64,000 nt of DNA from Calliopum simillimum (Eukaryota > Arthropoda > Insecta > Diptera > Lauxaniidae): positions 120,914,897 through 120,978,896 of the forward strand of contig OX638370.1 of NCBI GenBank assembly GCA_951812925.1, written 5' to 3'. The notes under the pieces were generated by a model. It had not been told where the DNA came from. It saw nothing but the letters and a program-made list of their open reading frames with translations, and made no database searches. Below, piece after piece: positions 59,801 through 64,000 of the stretch; position 1 is the stretch's first letter; every line of letters begins with the position of its first letter. Both the position numbers and the translations under genes were made by a program.

Positions 59801-62408
59801 CGAGGACAACGATATAGCTGACGAACTGGCAAGACATGGCTCCTCCCTTAACGTCACCAGAGCGGAGCGAGTTCATACCCCTCTAGGAATAGTAAAGAAG
59901 CAGACCTTCTCATATTACTTCACAACTTAATAACCGAGATATCGGTCATGTTCGGTTTTTGGACCAAAAAAAATGATAGTTCCACTTGATTACAAATATC
60001 TCAAGAACTAATATTTATGTTTCAACGTACTATATGTCAAATTAAAGGTAATTCCATTACCTATAAATAATATTCACATCGCTTTTTGGTTGGTTTGTTA
60101 GTTTTGGAGAAATAAATTGATTTCTTAAAAAACATTTTTTTTTTTTTCGAAAAAACTGGCTGCAGCAACTGTTGCATTGTAATTTGTTGTATAGTACGTG
60201 TTGCTGCTATGAATGTATGAATGTATGTATGTACATATTTTATGTTATGTACTTGTTGTTGACTTTTTGTGGCTTCCGTAAATGTAAATTGTTTGACTGG
60301 CACTTATTGTTGGCTAAATTGTTATTGTTGTTGTTATTGCTGCTGCTGCCAACTGTTGTAATATTTAACACTGCACTGCTAATATTTTATTGACCCATAA
60401 TTTTAGCTGAATATTTTTTTTCATATCATAATGCCTGAAAATACAATCGAACAGGGAGAGCAGTTGAAAAAAACACTTTCTTTTTAAAAGTCTTTAAAAG
60501 ACTTCTTTAACTGCAATAGTTTTTTATGATTTAAATAAAATTTTTCAACATCTTTTTCAGGCCCGCGAAGAACAAGCACACCTCGAGATGAAACATCGCA
60601 AGGAGGAAGATGAACTATATCGTAAATTTGCACGTAAACGTGAAGAGGAAGATCGCAAAATTCATACTGAATTCCAGGATGAATGGGAACGTGAATTACA
60701 GCGACTAACGCATAAATTCGAAAAAGAGCTGGCGACATCACGACGCAATCGGGATGAACAGAATATTCTAACGCTTCGTCATGAACAGCAAAAAGAAGAT
60801 CTTGAGAAAAATATGACACTACGTCGCAGCAAGAAAAAGGAAAGCATCACACGCAAAATGCTCGAACATGAACGTTACGAGACTGCGGCACTAGTCGATC
60901 GCCAATCCAGTGAAATGTTGGAACTGATAAGCGCACGCCGCAGTGAATATATGCAAAATGAGAGCATATTTCTGGATGATGAATTCATTGAGGGTACTGT
61001 TCCGCTGGAGTATCCCATGTTACCGCCAGTACCTGCACCACCAGCTGTTAGCAAATTTCAAATATATACAGATCCCATAGAGTTCGAGGATGTGGATCGT
61101 ATTGCTATATCGGTATGTAAATTATAAAAAGTTTCTGCTTTTACTTTTAATGAGTTTTCCTTCTATTATTCTACCCGCTAGGTTGCTCAAGAAGATCAAA
61201 AAACTTTCACCGACCTGGTACGCCAATTAGTGGGCCGCTGCACCACTGACATCGAAAAAGCGCGTACAATCTTCCGCTGGATTACTGTGAAAAATCTCAA
61301 TGCGATGCATTTTGATGACGATCTACGTGGTGACACACCGATGGGTCTATTGCGTGGCATTAAATATGGCACCGAAAGCTATCATGTGCTTTTTAAACGT
61401 CTCTGCAGCTATGCTGGTCTACACTGTGTTGTCATCAAAGGTTACTCGAAGAGTGCCGGTTATCAACCGGGTGTCAAATTTCAAGATTCAAGATTCCGCA
61501 ACTCCTGGAATGCTGTGTACGTAGCAGGCGCATGGCGTTTCGTACAATGCAATTGGGGTGCACGTCACTTAGTCAACGCAAAGGAAGCACCCAAAACGGG
61601 GCGTGGCAAAAATGATAGTTTACGGTATGTTACTAGAGTGGAGAAAAAATTTTATTGAATTTTTCATGCCATTTTCACTATATTTTCAGCTATGAATACG
61701 ATGATCATTACTTCTTAACGGATCCGCGTGAGTTTATCTACGAATTTTATCCACTACAAGAGGAGTGGCAGCTGCTAAAGCGCCCTATTACGCTTCGAGA
61801 ATTTGAGAATCTGCCGTTTGTACGTTCGCTCTTCTTCCGTTATGGATTACATTTTGCCGATGAAGGTTATGGCGCGGTGGTATTTACTGATGATACAGGT
61901 TGGAATTAAGTCTTTGTCTGCTTTCTCGTCTCTACTATTGCATCTTATATTTTAGGTGCTGCTACTGTGCGAATAGCCATGCCGACTGACATGCAAAGTT
62001 GCCTCATTTTCCATTATAATCTAAAATTCTATGACAGTGATGAAGATTCCTATGATAGCGTTTCACTCAAGCGTTTTGTTATGCAGTCGGTTATTGGTAA
62101 TATTGTTGCTTTTCGTGTTCATGCACCCTGCTCGGGTGCATTTCTATTGGACATATTTGCTAATTCTGTTACGCCACAGGAATATTTAACCGGTGAACCC
62201 ATGAAATTTAAGTCTGTGTGTAAATTTAAGGTAAGGCTAAGTGTTCCATAGCTATTCAGTACTAATTAATTAATGCTTGAATATGTGTTTTTAGATTTGT
62301 TGCGAAGAATTGCAAACAGTGATGGTACCTCTACCTGATTGCGCAAGCGGTGAATGGGGTCCAACTAAGGCAACGAGACTTTTTGGATTGATACCAATTA
62401 CACATCAG
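41663..62408 (+). CDS. Hil: Hillarin: LIM plus W180/KY transglutaminase-like protein (gene span, 3' end outside window)
   Basis: Eight exons splice in frame to 707 residues. Order: LIM domain (residues 11-69), Ser/Gln/Asn linker (about 70-176), charged coiled coil (about 177-330), and a transglutaminase-like KY/W180 region (about 361-580) followed by the start of a beta-rich domain. In Drosophila, Hillarin is a W180-domain protein reported to bind the septin Peanut and act in cytokinesis; KY-type relatives work at the muscle cytoskeleton. A cytosolic or cytoskeletal role is therefore likely. The catalytic Cys-His-Asp positions appear as Thr424, Asn467 and Gln482, suggesting a non-enzymatic module. 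Intron 3 (43974-60560) is 16.6 kb; introns 4-7 are 57-69 bases. The start context ATCATGT has A at -3. The last exons lie beyond 64000 or after the intron starting at 62409. Identity is by recall of family motifs, and I consider it firm. Confidence 0.92.
41852..43495 (+). other. Hil intron 1 (1.64 kb)
   Basis: GTAAGT donor and CACACAG acceptor. The intron contains a (A/T)-only simple repeat at 42120-42385. No gene is recognised within it. Confidence 0.85.
42120..42385. repeat. AATTTTCAATTTTT simple repeat in Hil intron 1
   Basis: About 20 imperfect units of 7-14 bases alternate AATTTTCA, AATTTTTA and AATTTCCA. Confidence 0.85.
43496..43640 (+). CDS. Hil: Hil coding exon 2 (end of LIM domain, linker)
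   Basis: Starts in phase 0 with VYCSSHVPKSGPGH, supplying the last two LIM ligands Cys66 and His69. It continues VGIRQALNAPRTNKYVNEQI and ends one base into a Gly codon before GTAAGT. The intron thus separates LIM ligands six and seven. Confidence 0.92.
43780..43973 (+). CDS. Hil: Hil coding exon 3 (linker)
   Basis: Completes the split Gly codon and encodes GPIGSRQTTPNGYGSREVSS, then YGRFDASALHIAHALKQTEI and KAYNKMREKPIDFYL. The first part is Ser/Gln/Asn-rich and probably disordered; the second is helical. It ends in phase 0 before GTGAGT. Confidence 0.9.
44168..46540. mobile_element. GATATGGCACC-family element, copy B, split by a phrase element
   Basis: The left block at 44168-44440 (GGGATATATGGCACC, then GTAATATGGCACCATATT) matches 40600-40880. 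The right block at 46330-46520 (ACCACATTATCAGAAGACGT, then GGTACAGGCGAGATTTCACT) matches 15548-15680 plus 16367-16425. Between them sits the TIR element 44443-46300. Outer terminal repeats are not preserved. Confidence 0.6.
44443..46300. mobile_element. TACGGGACA-family TIR element, about 1.86 kb
   Basis: The left end reads TA-TGGGGGTTATCGTGAAT, then TTCCCGGGAATTTTCT. The right end in reverse complement reads TA-GGGGGTTATAGTGAATC, then TTCCCGGGGAGTTTTCT. The phrase TTTGTACGGGACA or close variants occurs at about 44518, 44697, 44887, 44908, 45788 and 45954. The element splits the copy-B repeat. No transposase frame recognised. Border positions may be off by one or two bases. Confidence 0.78.
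46541..47629. other. Non-coding, one unassigned open frame
   Basis: The open frame at 46554-46904 (116 codons, basic, with KSEKRSTKRKIIKLP) follows the copy-B repeat and might be a transposon remnant. No motif supports a function. The rest is non-coding. Confidence 0.35.
47630..47960. repeat. AAGACC/GGTCTT low-complexity element in inverted arrangement
   Basis: Runs of CCAAGACCAAGACC near 47635 and of TTGGTCTTGGTC near 47680-47711 face similar runs near 47840-47950, so the segment can fold on itself. The unit is a hexamer AAGACC with variants. Confidence 0.7.
47961..49584. other. Mostly unique non-coding intron sequence
   Basis: A 70-base stretch at 48110-48180 (CGCTCAGATAAACTTTTTCA) matches the repeat at 33477. 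The segment 48480-49480 is GC-richer, with CAGCAGCAGTAGCAGACAGC near 49462-49485 and an ACATACATACATACATA microsatellite near 49146. It looks like host intron DNA. Confidence 0.45.
49585..49712 (-). repeat. Tail of the dispersed fly repeat, reverse orientation
   Basis: In reverse complement it reads GAAGTGACGCTAATCAAGAA, TATACTTTTCCATACCCGTC, TCTCTGCGTTACAAACGGAA and ends CCTGGTTGTCGGGTATAAAA. This matches the tail at 33238-33330. Confidence 0.75.
49725..50049. mobile_element. Hairpin MITE, family with GGTTTCAATTACTTTTCA ends, copy 1
   Basis: The arms of about 150 bases start GTTTCAATTACTTTTCATTC and end GAATGAAAAGTAATTGAAAC. Internal landmarks: ATAAAAAGTATT paired with ATACTTTTTATC, and TTTAGGAAATATTCGATAAA paired with AGAATATTTCCTAAACGG. 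It is non-coding. Related copies lie at 58275-58530 and 59148-59509. Confidence 0.83.
50340..50560. repeat. Fragment related to the fold-back element at 22-1052
   Basis: AGAACACTTTAATCCATTAT, AAAGGTCAAAAGGACCCCCA and ACATAATGGGTTGATTTGCC follow the same order as the left arm near 430-520 but are diverged. Confidence 0.45.
50561..51986. other. Unique-looking intron sequence with a GAGA-type run
   Basis: The stretch 51000-51720 is GC-richer than average. It contains CCTCCCTCTCTCGCTCTCTT (51612-51631), a candidate GAGA-factor binding run, and GTTGTTGTTGTTGC near 51713. A regulatory role is possible but unproven. Confidence 0.35.
52525..54305. mobile_element. ATATGGACC-family TIR element, 1.78 kb (nest level 3)
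   Basis: The ends read GGGTAAGGGAGGGAAATATG followed by GAC, and are perfect over about 23 bases. TA flanks at 52523-52524 and 54306-54307. The phrase TGGTCCATATTACCCAC recurs at about 53925 and 54263, and related GGACTATATAGTCC near 52740. The element is split by the insertion 52906-53777. Confidence 0.85.
52906..53777. mobile_element. TIR element with GGTGCTATTATTGATTCCG ends (nest level 4)
   Basis: The left end reads GGTGCTATTATTGATTCCG and the right end CGGAATCAAGAATAGCACC. Both outer sides show a further GGGT/ACCC pair and ATT, which could be the target duplication. Subterminal copies of ATTATTGATTCCG or its complement occur near 52976, 53580, 53712 and 53757. Non-coding. Confidence 0.75.
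54481..56497. other. AT-rich intron sequence
   Basis: Poly-T and poly-A runs. The open frames at 55316-55513 (plus) and 55563-55799 (minus) have no motif. No repeat border is recognised. Confidence 0.45.
56498..57055. mobile_element. GGTAACATTTCC-family TIR element, 558 bp
   Basis: The left end reads TATGAGGAGTAGTTGAACAA, then AAGGTAACATTTCC. The right end in reverse complement reads TATGAGGAGTAATCGAACAA, then AAAGTAACATTTCC. TA flanks at 56496-56497 and 57056-57057. The phrase ACAAAAGGTAACATTTCC recurs near 56659, 56821 (one change) and 56850. Confidence 0.85.
57350..57960 (+). promoter_or_regulatory. GC-richer island, candidate alternative Hil promoter/leader
   Basis: Unlike its surroundings this stretch is unique-looking. 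It contains CGCAGGCGCATTAAGC, CAGCCAGCCAGCAGCATC, an initiator-like GGCAGTCGCACTC near 57699, and CCATCCATCCATCC runs near 57850. It resembles fly 5' leaders and lies 2.6 kb upstream of exon 4, whose tenth codon is ATG (60588). Promoter function is inference only. Confidence 0.3.
57961..58274. repeat. Fragment related to the fold-back at 22-1052
   Basis: ATAATGGGTTAAGATGTTCT at 58117-58136 followed by GCATGATTTCATGA matches bases near 500-545. The rest is AT-rich. Confidence 0.5.
58275..58530. mobile_element. Hairpin MITE, GGTTTCAATTACTTTTCA family, copy 2 (truncated)
   Basis: TTTTCATTGAGGAGGCTTTT, then GTGAGTCACACGATAAAAAG, opens the left arm. CTGTAATTCTCCACAAAAAA and ATACTTTTTATC lie in the right arm. 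The outer part of the right arm is missing where the next element starts. Confidence 0.72.
58543..59090. mobile_element. GTAATGTCGTGCA-family TIR element, 548 bp
   Basis: The 27-base ends read TAGAGTAGAACGGGGTAATG, then TCGTGCA, with one mismatch between the ends. The phrase GGGGTAATGTCGTGCA recurs at 58570-58586 and near 58909-58923. The ends themselves start with TA, so the duplication may be included in the stated borders. The open frames at 58427-58612 and 58803-58988 are incidental. Confidence 0.87.
59148..59509. mobile_element. Hairpin MITE, GGTTTCAATTACTTTTCA family, copy 3
   Basis: The arms are complete: GGCCTGTTCCGTAATCCGTG pairs with CACGGATTTCGGAACAGGG, and GATGAAAATGGTAAGTCACA pairs with GTGTGACTCACCATTTTCAT. 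The centre lies near 59335. Non-coding. Confidence 0.83.
59510..59777. other. Non-coding, possibly upstream part of a retroelement fragment
   Basis: Mostly unrecognised. The last part may belong to the RNase H fragment that follows. Confidence 0.35.
59778..59930 (+). pseudogene. RNase H fragment of a non-LTR retrotransposon
   Basis: The frame encodes WVPGHKDIEDNDIADELARH, then GSSLNVTRAERVHTPLGIVK and stops at TAA 59928-59930. WVPGHxxIxxNxxADxxA is the C-terminal signature of the RNase H domain found at the end of I-, R1- and LOA-like elements. Only this 50-codon piece is recognisable, so it is a truncated copy in Hil intron 3. Confidence 0.82.
59931..60560. other. End of Hil intron 3
   Basis: AT-rich, with GAATGTATGAATGTATGTAT near 60210-60229 and TTATTGCTGCTGCTGCC near 60335. 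Ends with TCTTTTTCAG at 60551-60560. Confidence 0.6.
60561..61112 (+). CDS. Hil: Hil coding exon 4 (coiled coil)
   Basis: Encodes residues 177-360. About 150 residues are extremely rich in Glu, Lys and Arg (KHRKEEDELYRKFARKREEE, then THKFEKELATSRRNRDEQNI), predicting a long coiled coil. The last part is Pro-rich (EYPMLPPVPAPPAV) and leads to FQIYTDPIEFEDVDRIAIS. The coiled coil is a plausible site for septin or self-association. Starts and ends in phase 0. A reverse-strand frame at 60484-60819 is a shadow of this codon pattern. Confidence 0.93.
61182..61624 (+). CDS. Hil: Hil coding exon 5 (transglutaminase-like core)
   Basis: Encodes residues 361-507 and two bases of Arg508. It carries ARTIFRWITV, GIKYGTESYHVLFKRLC, CVVIKGYSKSAGYQPG, FRNSWNAVYVAGAWRFVQCN and WGARHL. 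These align with the transglutaminase motifs GxCxGYAxLF, HAWNAV and VDxTWG, with Thr424, Asn467 and Gln482 at the triad positions. The conserved Trp residues are those after which the W180 domain is named. Confidence 0.94.
61690..61898 (+). CDS. Hil: Hil coding exon 6 (KY-type extension)
   Basis: Encodes residues 509-577: YEYDDHYFLTDPREFIYEFY, EEWQLLKRPITLREFENLPF and FRYGLHFADEGYGAVVFTDD. The YFLTDPxxFI...WQLL segment is characteristic of KY/Hillarin proteins. The donor is weak (CAG/GTTGGA), but the next exon continues the frame (DDT-GAATVRIAMP). Retaining the intron would stop after DDTGWN. Confidence 0.92.
61956..62230 (+). CDS. Hil: Hil coding exon 7
   Basis: Encodes residues 578-669: GAATVRIAMPTDMQSCLIFH, YDSDEDSYDSVSLKRFVMQS and HAPCSGAFLLDIFANSVTPQ. 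It is beta-rich and Asp/Ser-containing. This region follows the transglutaminase-like core in the family. Ends in phase 0 before GTAAGG. Confidence 0.92.
62295..62408 (+). CDS. Hil: Hil coding exon 8 (last exon in window)
   Basis: Encodes residues 670-707: ICCEELQTVMVPLPDCASGE, WGPTKATRLFGLIPITHQ. Ends in phase 0 before GTAATT. The protein should continue beyond the window; no stop codon belonging to it is seen. Confidence 0.9.
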
Positions 62409-62631
62409 GTAATTGAATATAAAGTAATATTGCAGCTAAAAACAACAAGATTGGGTGATTTATGACAAGAGAACGAAAAGGAGAAGCCTTAAAATGGTAT
62501 ACTGACACTATTTTTGGGACTTCAAGCTCACTTTAGCCGTTATCGCGGTGCAGTTTATTTAATTTTAGGAAAGATCATTAGCTGAAAGGTTGTTTCGGAT
62601 TTACTCTTCAGATTAGATTAGTTAGTTATTA

Positions 62632-63250
62632 TGTAACGAACCTTTTTGCCAATAGCCGGGGTGTAGCCGTCGGTGCCCAGGGTTCGTATACAAGTATTTA
62701 TTTCCCACCGCCGAGGAAAACACTTTTCACAATTTTCACTGTTTTTATTCTTTATAATTCACTTTAACCTAGAAAACACTGTTAAAATACCTAGGGTATA
62801 TACACTTAAGACTACGGTTGATCAATGGACTGTAAATGAATGAGAGAATATAATGGCAGAATAAATCAACTAATCCAGGAGTCGTGCCACCACTGCCTCT
62901 CTGTGGACTTGTCGAGTTGCGACACCGCTGCCTCTAGTTATCCTCTGGTAAACCGTACTCGTCCGTCTGATTAGTCTCGCGAGAACCCGTGACACCACTA
63001 TTTCCTCGCGTCAGGTCTGGAATTTATTTCCGAAAAGTACAAGCCTACGGTCTCAGTCAATGTCCACCACTGCTGCACGCGGTAATCCAACAATTCTCGC
63101 ACAACTGTTTACCAAACAGTTGCATGATTGTTTGGTGATCCTTAGGTTTTAAGTTAATTCTAGACTTATTTAACTAGAAATTCATTACTTATTTTAGCCT
63201 TGATTAGTTCTTAAAATTATTAATACTTTAAATACAAGTAATTATTGAAA
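62632..63250. repeat. LTR-like repeat, copy 2
   Basis: Starts TGTAACGAACCT, then GCCGGGGTGTAGCCG, GTGCCCAGGGTTCG and clustered CTGCCTCT segments, as in 21236-21700. Probably lies in Hil intron 8. The 3' border is uncertain and no target duplication was found. Confidence 0.45.
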
Positions 63251-63399
63251 AGATGTGGACACAAATGAGGCTTCCGATTTGTGTAAGCCAACTTTCAACT
63301 ACACCATGATGCTGGTCCAGTGTGCTCCCTCTTTAAAGACGCTTCATAGTTTAAAGACTACTTATACAATTCATTTAATTCAATATATTCTTATGCATT

Positions 63400-63560
63400 A
63401 GTTTTTGTTTGGTATTCTTGTTCTCTGGTCCCATTTGGACACCTTGATGTATTCCAAAATCCTACCAGAGTCTCTCTCTGTAAGGTCTCGCATATCCCGT
63501 ATCTTTTTTACAAGTTCCTCAATCAGCCCTGGTGGTGGTGATTCCTCATCATTGTTCCCG
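63400..63560 (-). other. Open minus-strand stretch, possible retroelement ORF piece
   Basis: Minus-strand reading gives GNNDEESPPPGLIEELVKKI, then RDMRDLTERDSGRILEYIKV without a stop for about 50 codons. It is charged and helix-like. It lies downstream, in the same orientation, of the retrotransposon fragment at 63650-64000, but it does not match an ORF2 domain that I can name. Confidence 0.3.
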
Positions 63561-63649
63561 AAAATACGCTAATGATAACAGTAATGTTCTATCTCCACTG
63601 CTCAGCTGCAGCGTTGTCAAGTCTTGGCCATGCTGTTTGCTATAACATA

Positions 63650-64000
63650 TTAACTATAGATATCGCGCTCTAGTCCATATAAATTGTATAATCTTACCCA
63701 TGGCTCTTGAATAAGTATGAGATCTGTGCTGTGCTTAGTTATGTAGAGGAGCAGGTTAGCAAAAGCTTTAATGCTGTGCTGTAGGTTTATTTGTAAGACC
63801 TTCATCTCCGCAATTGAGTCGCAGTCCATACAACCAGCGTCACTGCCACCCACACTTATTCTTGAGCCATGTTTTTCCAGGAGACCCATAATGAATTGAT
63901 TTACAGCCACCATAACGGACTGTCCTGTCGGAATGCGGTCATCTATATTTATAATTTCCCAATCATGTGATGAGTACAGATACTTGTTTTGACTTTGCAG
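63650..64000 (-). pseudogene. Non-LTR retrotransposon: ORF1 tail fused to start of endonuclease ORF2
   Basis: On the minus strand the frame is open from the window edge. LQSQNKYLYSSHDWEIINID, then VAVNQFIMGLLEKHGSRISV, resembles the C-terminal domain of insect non-LTR ORF1 proteins (DUF4780-like). From about 63805 it continues MKVLQINLQHSIKAFANLLL and DLILIQEPWV, the N-terminal motif of the apurinic endonuclease domain in R1/LOA-type ORF2. It stops at 63650 before the catalytic residues, so the element is truncated or frameshifted. The 5' part lies beyond the window. Confidence 0.78.

Larger units (their letters stand above)
43974..60560 (+). other. Hil intron 3 (16.6 kb, repeat-filled)
   Basis: Donor GTGAGT, acceptor TTTTTCAG before GCCCGCGAAG. 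It contains at least ten repeat or transposon units, described separately, and several GC-richer unique patches (48480-49480, 51000-51720, 57350-57960). The flanking exons join in phase 0. Confidence 0.88.

Noticed and set aside
60484..60819. 111-codon minus-strand open frame opposite Hil exon 4
   Set aside because: It is a mirror of the codon pattern of the plus-strand coiled-coil exon, which has clear splice sites and family motifs.
61300..61524. 74-codon open frame inside Hil exon 5
   Set aside because: Out-of-frame shadow of the conserved transglutaminase-like exon.

Overview
The window is AT-rich, repeat-dense nuclear DNA of a higher fly. Supporting evidence is GT-AG introns of 57-69 bases, fly-type mariner and Tc1 relatives, a dispersed fly repeat tail (GATCAAGAATATATATACTT), and one gene whose closest known relative is Drosophila Hillarin (Hil). 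A tephritid fruit fly is my best guess, from the mix of transposons and the gene, but that is inference.

The only host gene I can support is Hil on the plus strand. Eight coding exons lie between 41663 and 62408 and splice in frame into 707 residues: an N-terminal LIM zinc-binding domain, a linker, a long charged coiled coil, and a transglutaminase-like (KY/W180) region. The 3' end lies outside the window. The transglutaminase fold is recognisable, but all three catalytic positions appear replaced (Cys to Thr424, His to Asn467, Asp to Gln482), so it reads as a pseudoenzyme or binding module. Intron 3 is 16.6 kb and full of nested mobile elements. A GC-richer island near 57.5-58.0 kb in that intron might drive a LIM-less isoform.

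Bases 1-41 kb lie upstream of the Hil start codon (intergenic or 5' intron) and hold no recognisable host gene. They hold long fold-back repeats (22-1052, 4956-6446, 36890-37390), a DD37D Tc1/mariner element with TA duplications (1842-3128), two copies of one internally deleted mariner (11395-12307, 18192-19072), a mariner with very long terminal repeats (15682-16364), two elements with TAA target duplications (14028-15146, 22568-23601), a gypsy-type integrase remnant, a Tc1 transposase remnant and several degenerate arrays built on TCG plus A/T runs. At 33907-34427 a near-perfect hairpin carries a tRNA-like pol III promoter in its loop and is flanked by 15-base direct repeats.

The most distinctive pattern is a set of at least eight repeats (24.1, 28.1, 31.5, 40.6, 44.4, 52.5, 56.5 and 58.5 kb). 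Each carries its own short signature phrase several times, and in most the phrase also sits beside the terminal inverted repeat, which often starts TA-GGGTAAG or similar. One of these is part of a four-level nest at 51987-54480. The last 1.6 kb holds an LTR-like repeat and the 5' part of a non-LTR retrotransposon on the minus strand. No transposase seen in the window is intact. All calls come from reading the sequence without database searches.
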